Shown piece by piece: positions 51,742 to 61,424 of a stretch of 64,000 bases of DNA. A program made the translations under genes and the position numbers. Below the pieces are notes generated by a model. That model searched no databases, was not told where the DNA came from, and was given only the letters and a program-made list of their open reading frames with translations. The first letter of the stretch is position 1. The number at the start of each line of letters is the position of its first letter. The DNA comes from Variovorax boronicumulans (GTDB lineage Bacteria > Pseudomonadota > Gammaproteobacteria > Burkholderiales > Burkholderiaceae_C). Where the stretch lies: positions 1,759,286 through 1,823,285 of the forward strand of contig NZ_JAAAFX010000004.1 of NCBI RefSeq assembly GCF_019352895.1, written 5' to 3'.

Positions 51742-54023
51742 ACGGCCGCTCCTTCGCTCGCGACCGACCCCATCGCGCCGCTGTTGCCCGCCGTGTCGCT
51801 CGGCCGCCCTCCGGCCTGCATTGCCCACAGGTGCGCATAGATGCCTTGGGGCCTCTGAAGCAGCGCCTCGTGCGTGCCGCCCTCGACGATGCGCCCCTTG
51901 TCCAACACGACGATGCGGTTCGCATGGCGCACTGCGCTCAGGCGGTGGGCAATGATGAACACCGTGCGGCCCCTGCAGATGTGGGCCATGTTGCGCTGGA
52001 CGATGGCCTCGGACTCGTAGTCCAAGGCACTGGTCGCCTCGTCGAAGATCAGGATGCGCGGCTGGGTGAACAAGGCCCGGGCGATGGCCACCCGCTGGCG
52101 CTGGCCTCCCGAAAGGCTGGCGCCCTGCTCGCCGACCATCGTGTCGTAGCCCTCGGGCAGTTCGCTGATGAATTCATGCGCGCCTGCGAGCTGGGCGGCG
52201 CGAATTACCGCCTCGATGGGGGCGGCCGGGTCGGCGATGGCAATGTTCTCGCGCACGCTGCGGTTGAACAGCAGGTTCTCCTGCAGCACCACGCCGACCT
52301 GGCGCCGAAGCTGGGCCGCGTCGATCAGGCTGATGTCGATGCCGTCGACCAGCAATCTGCCCTGCTCCGGGCTGTACAAGCGCTGGATCAGTTTGGTCAG
52401 CGTGCTCTTGCCAGAGCCTGAGCGCCCAACGATGCCGATGACTTCGCCGGGGCTTACGTCCAGGCTCACGCCGTGCAGCACGGGCGTGGCCTCGGGACGG
52501 TAGCGAAAGCTCAGGTTGTCAAGGGTGACGCGGCCCGTCAGAGCGGGCAGCTGCGCCGCAGTGGTCGGTGGCACCTCGGTGCGGGTGTTGAGGATGTCGC
52601 CCAATCGCGCCATCGAGATACCGGTCTGCTGGAAATCAGTCCACAGCTGCGCCATGCGCATGATGGGCTGGGCCACACGCTGGGCGAACATGTTGAAAGC
52701 AACGAACTGGCCGACGGTGAGCTCGTTGTTCATCACCAGGTGGGCGCCATACCAGAGGGCGGCGGCATTGACGAGCTTGCCGATGAGGTTGACACCCTCA
52801 TGCGCCCAGCTCGCGATGTTCTGGGTCTTGAAGCTGGCCGAGACGTAGGCCGCGAGCTGGTGGTCCCACCGGCGCGCGAAGGCAGGCTCGAGTGCCGTGG
52901 CCTTGACAGTCTGGATGCCAGTGACGGTCTCGACCAGCATCGACTGGTTCTCCGCGCCGCGGGTGAATTTCTGGTCGAGCCGTCGGCGCAGCACGGGGAC
53001 GACCGCCAGGCTCAGGCCGAAGTACAGCGGCAGACTGACCAGCACGATCAGCGTCAGCGGCACGCTGTAGAGCAACATGACGGCCACGAAGACGATGGAG
53101 AAGAGCACGTCCAGCAGCACGGTCAGCGCGTTGCCGGTCAGGAAGCTGCGGATATTCTCGAGTTCGCGCACGCGTGCGACCGAGTCCCCCACGCGGCGGG
53201 CCTGGAAGTAGGCCAGCGGCAGTTGAACCAGGTGACGGAACAGGCGCGCGCCGAGTTCCACGTCGATGCGGCTGGTGGTGTGGCTGAAGACATAGGTGCG
53301 CAGGCCGTTGAGCACGCTCTCGAAAACGACCACCACGACCAGACCGATGACCAGCACGTCCAGCGTGGTGACGCCGCGGTGCACCAGCACCTTGTCCATC
53401 ACAACCTGGAAGAACAGCGGGCTGACCAGTGCGAAGAGCTGCAGCGTGAAGCTGATGAGCAGCACCTCGCCCAGCAGGCGGCGGTACTTGACCAGGCTGG
53501 GGATGAACCAGGAGAAGTCGAACTTGGCGAGTTCACCGGCCCAACTGGCACGGCTGGTGATGAGGATGAGTTCACCGGTCCAGCGCGCGGCGAAGGCCGC
53601 CAGCGGCTCGATCACCGGGCGGCCATTGTCGGAGGCCGGGTCTTGAAGCAGGACGCGTTGGGCGTCGCACTGGGCCAGCACGACCACATGTAGGGTGCCG
53701 TCGGGATTGCGAAGCAACGCAAGCGCGGGCAGCGGTGTCAGCGCCAGGCGTTCGACCGAGGTGCGGGAATGCTTGGCCTTGAGGCCCAATTCCCTTGCGG
53801 CGCGCAAAAGGACGGGCGTGTCGACGGCGTCGGAGGGTGACAGGCCCAGTTGGTGGGACAGGGTGGCGGGATCGGCGGCGATCTGGTGGAAGCGGGCGAT
53901 AGTGCACAGCGACATCCATGCCGCTGAACCAGGCGGCACACACGGATCTCGCGGATCACTCGCCCCGCCACCGGCGTCCAAAAACGCCGTTGCCTCCAGC
54001 AAGCCAGTCTTCTCGACCTTCAT
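51738..54023 (-). CDS. Type I secretion ABC transporter (HlyB family)
   Basis: 761 residues. An N-terminal C39-like domain (about 20-140, WMSLCTIARFHQIAADPATL) lacks the catalytic Cys context of true C39 peptidases, as in HlyB, where it chaperones unfolded RTX cargo. Six membrane helices (about 150-440) are followed by the ATPase with Walker A GRSGSGKST, signature LSGGQRQR, Walker B ILIFDEATSALD and the switch His in IIAHRL. ATG 54023 has GGGAGGGG just upstream. First gene of the operon; no TolC-like gene is present in it. Confidence 0.95.
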   Translation of the reverse strand: MKVEKTGLLEATAFLDAGGGASDPRDPCVPPGSAAWMSLCTIARFHQIAADPATLSHQLGLSPSDAVDTPVLLRAARELGLKAKHSRTSVERLALTPLPALALLRNPDGTLHVVVLAQCDAQRVLLQDPASDNGRPVIEPLAAFAARWTGELILITSRASWAGELAKFDFSWFIPSLVKYRRLLGEVLLISFTLQLFALVSPLFFQVVMDKVLVHRGVTTLDVLVIGLVVVVVFESVLNGLRTYVFSHTTSRIDVELGARLFRHLVQLPLAYFQARRVGDSVARVRELENIRSFLTGNALTVLLDVLFSIVFVAVMLLYSVPLTLIVLVSLPLYFGLSLAVVPVLRRRLDQKFTRGAENQSMLVETVTGIQTVKATALEPAFARRWDHQLAAYVSASFKTQNIASWAHEGVNLIGKLVNAAALWYGAHLVMNNELTVGQFVAFNMFAQRVAQPIMRMAQLWTDFQQTGISMARLGDILNTRTEVPPTTAAQLPALTGRVTLDNLSFRYRPEATPVLHGVSLDVSPGEVIGIVGRSGSGKSTLTKLIQRLYSPEQGRLLVDGIDISLIDAAQLRRQVGVVLQENLLFNRSVRENIAIADPAAPIEAVIRAAQLAGAHEFISELPEGYDTMVGEQGASLSGGQRQRVAIARALFTQPRILIFDEATSALDYESEAIVQRNMAHICRGRTVFIIAHRLSAVRHANRIVVLDKGRIVEGGTHEALLQRPQGIYAHLWAMQAGGRPSDTAGNSGAMGSVASEGAAV

Positions 54024-54105
54024 TCTTCCCCTCCCACCTTGAACTCTTCGTTTCAAGTGGGCGAAAGATAACCGCCCCCCGCGCGGTCGGGGGGTCAAAA
54101 ACTCA

Positions 54106-54134
54106 AAAATATCCGATCGATGAACTGTTTACAA
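54106..54134 (-). promoter_or_regulatory. Weak candidate promoter of the RTX/type I secretion operon
   Basis: On the minus strand TTGTAA, a 17-bp spacer and TATTTT lie 83-111 nt before the hlyB ATG, in an AT-rich patch. A second -35-like TTGACG occurs at 54160-54165. Between promoter and gene a CCCCCC/GGGGGG hairpin (54075-54094) would sit in the leader. The rest of the 269-nt space to kup (54024-54292) shows nothing else recognisable. Confidence 0.3.
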
Positions 54135-54292
54135 CGCAATGTCTTTTGCCGGCAATGAACGTCAAGAATAGTCTTCAGGCGGCCAGAAAAGAAAAAGTAT
54201 CCCTTTCGCGATCTTGACGGTCGCTCAGACTGCCAATGTTTCCCTGCAAGAGAACACAGCGAAGCGAAATGAAGTTCGCGAGACAGGGCGGG

Positions 54293-56161
54293 CTAAATCT
54301 CTATCTTCGACCCCAGCTCCACCACCGCGTTGTTCGGCAGGTTCAGGAAGTTCGCCGCCCCGCTCGCGCTGTGGTGCATCTGCGCGAACAGCTTCTCGCG
54401 CCAGGGCGCCATGCCGCTGCCCAGCGTGGGGATCACGACGTCGCGCGAGAGGAAGTAGCTGGTGGTCATGGGCTCGAGCTGGCAGCCGCGCAGGCGCGCG
54501 TTCTCGAGTGCGCGCGGCAGGTCGATGTCGTTCTTGAAGCCGTAGTGCACGATCACCTGCCAGCAGTGGTGGCCCAGCGGCTCCATCTCGATGCGCTTGT
54601 CCATCGGGATCCAGGGCACCTCGTGGTTGCGCACCGTGACGAACAGGTTCTGCTCGTGCAGCACCTTGTTGTGCTTGAGGTTGTGCAGCAGCGCGTTGGG
54701 CACGCTGCCGGGCTCGGCGTTGAGGAACACGGCCGTGCCCTCGACCCGCGCGGGCGGGCTCACGAAGACCGCGCCCAGGAAGCTGCGCAGGTCGATGGCG
54801 TCGGCGCGCTGGGTTTCGCCCATGAGCCGGCGGCCTTCCTTCCAGGTGATCATGAGCGTGAAGACGGCCAGGCCGATCATCACGGTGAACCAGCCGCCCT
54901 GCGGCAGCTTGAGCAGGTTGGAGGCGAAGAAGGCGAAGTCGATCAGGAAGAAGATCGCGGTGGCGCCGATGCACAGCAGCAGCGGCAGCTTCCAGGCGAA
55001 GCGGATCACGAAGAAGGTCAGCACCGTGGTGATCAGCATGTCGGTCGTGACCGCGATGCCGTAGGCCGCGGCCAGGTTGCTCGAATTGCGGAACATCACG
55101 ACCGCCAGCACGATGCAGACGAACAGCGCCCAGTTGACGAAGGGAATGTAGATCTGGCCGGCCGAACGCGCACTGGTGTGCTCGATGCGCAGGCGCGGCA
55201 GGTAGCCCAGCTGGATCACCTGGCGCGTGACGCTGAAGGCGCCGGTCAGCATGGCCTGCGAGGCGATCACGGTGGCGGCCGTGGCCATCACCACCAGCGG
55301 CACCAGCGCCCATTCGGGCGCCATGCGGAAGAAGGGATTGGTGACCGCGCTCGGGTCGCCCAGCAGCAGCGCGCCCTGGCCGAAGTAGTTGAGCACCAGG
55401 CAGGGCATGACCACCGAGAACCAGGCGATGCGAATCGGCCGCTTGCCGAAGTGGCCCATGTCCGCATAGAGCGCCTCGGCGCCGGTCACGCACAGCACCA
55501 CGGCGCCAAGCACGATGAAGCTGATGCCGGGGTTGTCCCAGACGAAGCGCACCATGTAGTGCGGGCTCACGGCCGCCAGGATCTCGGGGTGGGTGACGAT
55601 CTGCGAGACGCCCAGCAGCGCCAGCACCAGGAACCAGGCCAGCGTGATCGGCCCGAAGAACTTGCCGATGCCCGTGGTGCCGCGCTTCTGCACCGCGAAC
55701 AGGCAGAACAGCACGACCAGCGTGATCGGGATCACGTAGCCCTTGAAGTGCGGCGAGATCACCTCCAGGCCCTCGACCGCCGACAGCACCGAGATCGCCG
55801 GCGTGATCACGCCGTCGCCGTAGAACAGCGCGGTGCCGAAGATGCCGACGGCCAGCAGGCCGTTGCGCAGCTTGGGCCGGTCGACCACGGCGCGCGAAGC
55901 CAGCGCCAACATCGCCACCAAGCCCCCCTCGCCCTCGTTGTCGGCGCGCAGCACCAGCACCACGTACTTGATGGAGACGATGACCGTCATCGTCCAGAAG
56001 ATCATCGAGAGCATGCCGTACACGTTCTCGATCGTGAACGGCACATGGCCGTGCCCGAAGATTTCCTTGATGGCGTAGAGGACGCTGGTGCCGATATCGC
56101 CGTAGACGATGCCGATGGCACCGAGCACGAGCGCGGCGGAAGACGTTTTGGGAGCGGACAC
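54293..56161 (-). CDS. kup: Kup potassium uptake transporter
   Basis: Twelve membrane helices then a C-terminal cytoplasmic domain. Signatures: [40 protein letters not shown] and [20 protein letters not shown]. It imports K+ with protons at the inner membrane. The GTG at 56161 gives 622 residues, identical to E. coli Kup, with the family N-terminus directly behind it. A GTG at 56197 is preceded by AGGAGG and would add 12 residues; a TTG at 56245 is also in frame. Same strand as gshA upstream and the RTX operon downstream. Confidence 0.93.
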   Translation of the reverse strand: MSAPKTSSAALVLGAIGIVYGDIGTSVLYAIKEIFGHGHVPFTIENVYGMLSMIFWTMTVIVSIKYVVLVLRADNEGEGGLVAMLALASRAVVDRPKLRNGLLAVGIFGTALFYGDGVITPAISVLSAVEGLEVISPHFKGYVIPITLVVLFCLFAVQKRGTTGIGKFFGPITLAWFLVLALLGVSQIVTHPEILAAVSPHYMVRFVWDNPGISFIVLGAVVLCVTGAEALYADMGHFGKRPIRIAWFSVVMPCLVLNYFGQGALLLGDPSAVTNPFFRMAPEWALVPLVVMATAATVIASQAMLTGAFSVTRQVIQLGYLPRLRIEHTSARSAGQIYIPFVNWALFVCIVLAVVMFRNSSNLAAAYGIAVTTDMLITTVLTFFVIRFAWKLPLLLCIGATAIFFLIDFAFFASNLLKLPQGGWFTVMIGLAVFTLMITWKEGRRLMGETQRADAIDLRSFLGAVFVSPPARVEGTAVFLNAEPGSVPNALLHNLKHNKVLHEQNLFVTVRNHEVPWIPMDKRIEMEPLGHHCWQVIVHYGFKNDIDLPRALENARLRGCQLEPMTTSYFLSRDVVIPTLGSGMAPWREKLFAQMHHSASGAANFLNLPNNAVVELGSKIEI

Positions 56162-56327
56162 GAGGTCGATGGAACAGGCGAAGCGGTGTGAGATCACACC
56201 CCTCCTGGGACGACGGCGCCCGTCTGGCTGACGACCGCCACTCAACGCCGACCTGGTAATTCCGTTGCTGTGGGACCGCTATTCTGCCGTTGCCGCCGGT
56301 CCCCGCAAAGACACGGCGGCGCGGTCT

Positions 56328-57623
56328 TTACTCGTAGACCTCGGCGTCGGGGTCGGTCGCTTCGAGCTCGTAGCTGGCCGCCACCATGGCCAGGCGGCCG
56401 ATCACGCCGTACATGTAGAAGCGATTCGGCGCGCTGGCGCCGGGCTTGGCGCCGGGCTGCGGCAGGTGTGCACTGTCGGAAAAAGCCAACGGAACGAAGC
56501 TGGCACCCGGCGACTTGAGGCTTTCGTCGCTGCCGCGGTCGGCATGCACACGGTAGAAACCGCCCACCACGTAGCGGTCCATCATGTAGACGACCGGTTC
56601 GGCCACGCCCTCGTGGACGCGCTCGTTGGTCAGCACGCCCTCCTGGATGATCAGGTCCTCGAGCTCCTGGCCGGCCCGCCCCGGGCTGGTCCGGCTGTGG
56701 GCCTGCTGGCTGAGTTCCATCACTTCCTTGGCATCGCGCACCGTCATCACGCTGGTGCCGCCCGGGCCGCTGTCGGCCTTGACGATCACGAAGGGCTTCT
56801 CGTTGATGCCGTATTCCTTGTACTTGCGGCGCACCTTGGTGAGCATCGCATCGACATGGCTGGTGATCACGTCGACGCCCACGCCCTCGCCCAGGTTCAC
56901 GCCCGCGGCGCGGCTGGACATCGGGTTGATCAGCCAGGGGTCGATGCCCAGCAGCTTGCCGAAGCGCTTGGACACCTCTTCATAGCTGCGGAAATGGTTG
57001 CTCTTGCGCCGCACCGACCAGCCGGCGTGCACCGGCGGCAGCAGGTACTGCTCGTGCAGGTCTTCCAGGATGCCCGGGGCGCCGGCCGACAGGTCGTTGT
57101 TCAGCAGGATGGTGCAGGGGTCGAAGTTCTTGATGCCCAGGCGGCGCTTGGTGCGCACCACGGGCTCGAGCGTGACCGTGTCGCCATTGGGCAGCTCGAT
57201 GGTCTTGGGCGACTTGATCGCCGGGTCGATCGAACCCACGCGCACGTTGAGCCCGGCCATGTGGAAGATGCGCACCAATTGGGCGATGTTGGCCAGGTAG
57301 AAGGTGTTGCGCGAGTGGTTTTCCGGGATCACCAGCAGGTTGCGCGCTTCCGGACAGATCTTCTCGATCGCCGCCTGAGCCGCCTGCACCGCCAGCGGCA
57401 GCATCTGCTGCGTCAGGTTGTTCCAGCCGCCGGGGAACAGGTTGGTGTCCACCGGGGCCAGCTTGAAGCCCGCATTGCGGATGTCGACCGCGCTGTAGAA
57501 GGGCGGCGTGTGCTCCATCCATTCCAGCCGGAACCAGCGCTCGATGGCAGGAGTGGAGTCGAGAACGCGTTGTTCGAGTTCGTTGATGGGGCCGGTCAGG
57601 GCGGTGACGAGGTGGGGGACCAT
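56328..57623 (-). CDS. gshA: Glutamate--cysteine ligase (betaproteobacterial type)
   Basis: 431 residues. Matches the non-E. coli class of gshA found in beta- and some gammaproteobacteria: WFRLEWMEHTPPFYSAVDIR, NLFPGGWNNLTQQM, IKSPKTIELPNGDTVTLEPV and the ATP-binding VIVKADSGPGGTSVMTVRD. It makes gamma-glutamylcysteine, which GshB converts to glutathione. The frame opens earlier, but ATG 57623 starts the family sequence. The proA terminator (57722-57746) sits 100 nt upstream, so gshA needs its own promoter in the gap. A TACAAT-like -10 is visible near 57665 on the minus strand. Confidence 0.93.
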   Translation of the reverse strand: MVPHLVTALTGPINELEQRVLDSTPAIERWFRLEWMEHTPPFYSAVDIRNAGFKLAPVDTNLFPGGWNNLTQQMLPLAVQAAQAAIEKICPEARNLLVIPENHSRNTFYLANIAQLVRIFHMAGLNVRVGSIDPAIKSPKTIELPNGDTVTLEPVVRTKRRLGIKNFDPCTILLNNDLSAGAPGILEDLHEQYLLPPVHAGWSVRRKSNHFRSYEEVSKRFGKLLGIDPWLINPMSSRAAGVNLGEGVGVDVITSHVDAMLTKVRRKYKEYGINEKPFVIVKADSGPGGTSVMTVRDAKEVMELSQQAHSRTSPGRAGQELEDLIIQEGVLTNERVHEGVAEPVVYMMDRYVVGGFYRVHADRGSDESLKSPGASFVPLAFSDSAHLPQPGAKPGASAPNRFYMYGVIGRLAMVAASYELEATDPDAEVYE

Positions 57624-57721
57624 GCGGCGGCCTTGTGTGCGTTCAGCGTAAAGGTGGAGTGGAATTGTAGGATTTGGGGCCACCCGGCCAGATGACAAGC
57701 CAAAAAAAGCGCTGCCAGAAA

Positions 57722-57746
57722 CGAAAAGCCCCCTGGGCAAGGGGGC
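57722..57746 (-). terminator. Rho-independent terminator of proA
   Basis: On the minus strand GCCCCC/GGGGGC forms a 6-bp stem with a seven-base loop, followed by CTTTTCG. It lies 30 nt after the proA stop codon. Confidence 0.78.
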
Positions 57747-57776
57747 GATGCGATGCGGGCCGGCCGAGGGTGCGGC

Positions 57777-59072
57777 TCAGCTCCTGACCTCGCCCTGACC
57801 CAGCACCACGTATTTCAAGGACGTGAGCCCTTCGATGCCCACGGGGCCGCGCGCATGGAACTTGTCGGTGCTGATGCCGATTTCGGCGCCGAGCCCGAAC
57901 TCGAAGCCGTCGGCGAAGCGGGTGCTCGCATTCACCATCACGCTGGCCGAATCGACCTCGCGCAGGAAACGCTGGGCGTTGATGTGGTCGCGCGTGAGGA
58001 TCGCGTCGGTGTGATGGCTCGAGTAGCGGTTGATGTGGGCGATGGCCTCGTCGACGCCCTCGACCACTTTGATGCTGATCACGGCCGCGAGATATTCCTC
58101 CGACCAGTCGGACTCGACCGCATCGACGATGGTCGCGTGGCCGCCGTGCAGCGCGTCGTCGGCCCGCAGGATGCGCGCCGCGACCGGGTCGCAGCGCATC
58201 TCCACGCCCTTGGCCGCGAACACCGCGCCGATCTCGGGCAGGAACACGTCGGCCACCGAGGCCGCCACCAGCAGGCCCTCGGCCGCATTGCAGGGGCTGT
58301 ATTTCTGGGTCTTGGCGTTGTCCACCACCTTGACCGCCATGTCGAGCGAGGCGCTGTCGTCGACATACACATGGCAGTTGCCGTCGAGGTGCTTGATGAC
58401 CGGCACCTTGGCGTCGCGGCTGATGCGCTCGATCAGGCCCTTGCCGCCGCGCGGGATGATCACGTCGACGAACTCGGGCATGGCGATCAGCTGGCCCACG
58501 GCCTCGCGGTCGGTGGTCTGCACCAGCTGCACCGCCTCGACCGGCAGCCCGGCCTCGGCCAGCGCGGCCGACACCAGCGCGGCCAGCGCCTTGTTCGACT
58601 CGATGGCCTCCGAACCGCCGCGCAGGATGGCCGCGTTGCCGCTCTTGATCGCCAGGCTCGCGGCCTCGATGGTCACGTTGGGGCGGCTCTCGTAGATCAT
58701 GCCGAAGACGCCGATCGGCACCCGCATCTGGCCCACGCGGATGCCGCTGGGCTGCTGCTTCATGCCGATGATCTCGCCGATCACGTCGGGCATGGCGGCC
58801 AGCTGCTCGCAGCCCAGGGCCACGGTCTCGATCACCTTGGGCGTGAGCTTGAGCCGGTCGACCATCGGGGCCGACAGGCCGGCGGCGGTGGCGCGCTCGA
58901 CATCGCGGGCATTGGCCGGCGCCAGGTCTTCGGCGCCTTCGCGCAGCAGGCGGGCCAGCGCCTTGAGCGCCTTGTTCTTGATCGCCGCATCGGCGCGCGC
59001 CATCAGGGCGGAGGCGGTTTTGGCTTGCAGGCCCAGGGCCTGCATGTGTTCTCTGACATTGAACGCGTTCAT
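57777..59072 (-). CDS. proA: Gamma-glutamyl phosphate reductase
   Basis: 431 residues. Aldehyde-dehydrogenase fold with NADPH-binding [20 protein letters not shown], the motif [16 protein letters not shown] seen here as [12 protein letters not shown], and the catalytic Cys in [13 protein letters not shown]. It reduces gamma-glutamyl phosphate to the semialdehyde in proline synthesis. The start ATG overlaps the stop of the histidine kinase (ATGA), so proA is translationally coupled to a two-component system, an unusual partner for a biosynthetic gene. It is followed by a terminator. Confidence 0.96.
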   Translation of the reverse strand: MNAFNVREHMQALGLQAKTASALMARADAAIKNKALKALARLLREGAEDLAPANARDVERATAAGLSAPMVDRLKLTPKVIETVALGCEQLAAMPDVIGEIIGMKQQPSGIRVGQMRVPIGVFGMIYESRPNVTIEAASLAIKSGNAAILRGGSEAIESNKALAALVSAALAEAGLPVEAVQLVQTTDREAVGQLIAMPEFVDVIIPRGGKGLIERISRDAKVPVIKHLDGNCHVYVDDSASLDMAVKVVDNAKTQKYSPCNAAEGLLVAASVADVFLPEIGAVFAAKGVEMRCDPVAARILRADDALHGGHATIVDAVESDWSEEYLAAVISIKVVEGVDEAIAHINRYSSHHTDAILTRDHINAQRFLREVDSASVMVNASTRFADGFEFGLGAEIGISTDKFHARGPVGIEGLTSLKYVVLGQGEVRS

Positions 59073-60541
59073 GGGGGCATTTTCTCATGCCCCACCCGGC
59101 CGGGCAGCCGAAGGGTTGCCTGCAGGCCGCCGGCGCCCTCGGGGCCGGTCGGCCCGTTGACCAGCGTGAGCGTGGCGCCCAGCGTGCGCGCCAGGTCCAG
59201 GCAGATGGCCAGCCCCAGCCCGGCGCCGCGCGAGGAGCGGTCGGCCACGAAGGGGGTGAAGACCTGTTCGCGCATCGCCTCGGACAGGCCCGGGCCCGAG
59301 TCCCAGACCGTCAGCGCCACGCCATCGGTGCCGTCCTCCGGCACGATGCGGATGCCCAGCGCGCCACCCTCGGGCGTGAACTCGATCGCGTTCTTCAGCA
59401 GGTTGCCCAGGATCTCGCGCACCATCCAGCGGTAGCCGCTCAGTTCGCAGGCCGCGCCGTCGAGCTGGAAGGCGTGGTGGCGCTGCGCGAGCAGGGGCGA
59501 CAGCTCCACCGCCACGTCCTCGGCCAGCGCGCGCAGATCGAAGCGCTCGGCCGGCTCCTGCGCCGCGGTCTGCTGCGCACGCGCCGAGGACAGCAATTGC
59601 TCGACCAGCCGGTTGGCGCGCCGCGTGGTGGCCGCGATGCTGGCCAGCGCCTCCTCGGGCGGCAGGTCGCCGCGCAGGCCCGCGTCGGCCTGCAGCTGCA
59701 GCACGGTGAGCGGCGTGCGCAGCTGGTGCGAGGCATCGGCCACGAAGCGCCGCTGCTGCTCCTGCGCCGCCGCCAGCCGCGACAGCAGGCCGTTGAAGCC
59801 GGCCACCACCGGCTGCAACTCCTGCGGCGGATGCTCGATCGCGACCGGCGTGAGGTCGCGCGCAGGCCGCAGGTCCAGCTGCCGCGCCAGCGCGCGCGCC
59901 GGCTTGAGCGCGAGCGTCGCCACGGCCCAGATCAGCAGCAGCAGGATCGCCAGCAGCGCGCCCTGCCGCAGCAGCGTGCCGCGCAGGATCTGGGCCGCGA
60001 GCCGCGTGCGGTAGGCGGAGGATTCGCCCACCTGCACCACCACCAGCCGCATGCCCTCGAAGGACTCGACCGGCTGCAGCAGGGCCGCCATGCGCATCGG
60101 CCCGACGTCGCGCGCCGTGGTGTCGTAGAGCGCGATCATCGACTGGTAGAGCGGGTGCTGCGGCGGCCGCTCGTGGTAGGGCGCGAGTTCCTCGTCGCCC
60201 GCCAGGTACTCGCCGTCGAGGAAGCTCACGCGGTAGACCATGCGGCTGCGGCCCGGGCCGTCGTCGCCCGCGCCGGTGCCGGTCCCGTCGTAGATCTCGA
60301 GCGCCGCATGGGGCAGCGTGATCTGCAGCTCGCCGCGCTCCAGCCGGATCAGGTCGGCCAGCGCGTGCGCCGAGGTCACGAGCAGGCGATCGAAGGCCAG
60401 CTGCGCGGTCTGCAGCGCCGAGGTGTAGGTGAAGTAGGCGTTGACGGCCAGGAAGGCCACCAGCGGGCCGATCAGCCAGAGCAGCAGGCGCGAGCGCAGC
60501 GAGCGGGTGCGCGACGCCGCCGGCGCCGCCGCCTCAGGCAT
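59069..60541 (-). CDS. Sensor histidine kinase (TctE/QseC-like)
   Basis: 490 residues. Two membrane helices (about 14-34 and 195-215) flank a periplasmic sensor of about 160 residues typical of the TctE-type 2CSK_N domain. Then come a HAMP-like linker, H-box [15 protein letters not shown]-box [14 protein letters not shown]1 DSGPGLS and G2 [11 protein letters not shown] 60541 overlaps the response-regulator stop by 8 nt. Its own stop overlaps proA. TctE-type kinases often sense carboxylates and control adjacent transporters; here the divergent phn importer is the obvious candidate target. Confidence 0.92.
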   Translation of the reverse strand: MPEAAAPAASRTRSLRSRLLLWLIGPLVAFLAVNAYFTYTSALQTAQLAFDRLLVTSAHALADLIRLERGELQITLPHAALEIYDGTGTGAGDDGPGRSRMVYRVSFLDGEYLAGDEELAPYHERPPQHPLYQSMIALYDTTARDVGPMRMAALLQPVESFEGMRLVVVQVGESSAYRTRLAAQILRGTLLRQGALLAILLLLIWAVATLALKPARALARQLDLRPARDLTPVAIEHPPQELQPVVAGFNGLLSRLAAAQEQQRRFVADASHQLRTPLTVLQLQADAGLRGDLPPEEALASIAATTRRANRLVEQLLSSARAQQTAAQEPAERFDLRALAEDVAVELSPLLAQRHHAFQLDGAACELSGYRWMVREILGNLLKNAIEFTPEGGALGIRIVPEDGTDGVALTVWDSGPGLSEAMREQVFTPFVADRSSRGAGLGLAICLDLARTLGATLTLVNGPTGPEGAGGLQATLRLPGRVGHEKMPP

Positions 60542-61205
60542 GGCCGCGCGCCTCCTGCACCAGGTAGCCGACGCCGCGCAGGGTGGTGATCTGCACGCCG
60601 GTGGCCGCCAGCTTCTTGCGCAGGCGGTGCACCACCACCTCGATCGCATCGGGCTGCGTGGGCAGCGCCTGGCCGAAGGCCAGCACGGTCAGCCGCTCCT
60701 TGGTCATGGCCTGGCCGGGCCGCTCCATCAGCGCGGCCAGCAGCGCGCTCTCGCGCGGCGTGAGCTCGAGCGGGTCTTCGCGGAAATAGAAGGCGCCGGT
60801 GCTGCGCTCGTAGCGCAGCTCGCCGCAGCGCGGCGCCTCCATGCCGCCCGAGCGGCGCACCAGCGCGCGCAGCCGCGCATCCAGTTCGTCGAGGTCGAAG
60901 GGCTTGGCCAGGTAGTCGTCGGCGCCCGCGTTGAGGCCCGCGATGCGGTCGCCCACCGCGCCGCGCGCCGTGAGGATCAGCACCGGCACGGTCGCGCCGC
61001 GGCCGCGCAGGCGCTGCAGCACCTGCAGGCCGTCGATGCCCGGGATGCCGAGGTCGAGCATCACGACGTCGAAGTGGCCGGCCTGCAGGCGCTCCAGCGC
61101 CGCACCGCCGTCGCTGCAATGGTCGACCTCGAAGCCGCGCCGGCTCAGCACGCGCACCAGGGCACCGCTGAGGTCGAAGTCGTCTTCCACGAGCAGCAGC
61201 TTCAT
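60534..61205 (-). CDS. OmpR-family response regulator (TctD/QseB-like)
   Basis: 223 residues. Receiver with acidic D8-D9, phosphoacceptor D51 in VVMLDLGIPG, and K101 in YLAKPFD. C-terminal winged helix (LELTPRESALLAALMERPG, EVVVHRLRKKLAATG, GVGYLV). ATG 61205 begins the domain exactly. First gene of the regulator-kinase-proA run and divergent from phnD with 219 nt between starts. The 11-bp iterated repeat at 61309-61341 in that gap is its probable binding site. Confidence 0.93.
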   Translation of the reverse strand: MKLLLVEDDFDLSGALVRVLSRRGFEVDHCSDGGAALERLQAGHFDVVMLDLGIPGIDGLQVLQRLRGRGATVPVLILTARGAVGDRIAGLNAGADDYLAKPFDLDELDARLRALVRRSGGMEAPRCGELRYERSTGAFYFREDPLELTPRESALLAALMERPGQAMTKERLTVLAFGQALPTQPDAIEVVVHRLRKKLAATGVQITTLRGVGYLVQEARGHA

Positions 61206-61308
61206 CGGGACCTGGAAATGAGAAGGGAATCGGGAGGGTTCAAGGCGCACGAGTGTAGGTTCGCGCGCGCGACGTCCCGCGCGGCCCCCGGGCAAGTCCC
61301 GAGGCATT

Positions 61309-61341
61309 CTGCAAGCGGTTTGAAAGCCGGCTGAAGGGGAA
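61309..61341. promoter_or_regulatory. Three 11-bp direct repeats, putative OmpR-family binding site
   Basis: CTGCAAGCGGT, TTGAAAGCCGG and CTGAAGGGGAA lie end to end with a period of 11 bp, sharing the YTGMAAG core. OmpR/PhoB-type regulators bind such helically phased direct repeats. A TATAGT that could be the phnD -10 box lies about 37 nt downstream at 61378-61383. Confidence 0.5.
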
Positions 61342-61424
61342 GCGAAAGGCGGCCGGCTTCTGCGTATCGCGCCTGCCTATAGTCCGCACCGATCCACCAC
61401 CCCAGCACCCCTCAGAGGATTGGC

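Noticed and set aside
54075-54094. C6/G6 hairpin read as a terminator of kup
   Set aside because: It lacks a T run on the minus strand and lies nearer hlyB than kup; better regarded as leader structure or chance.
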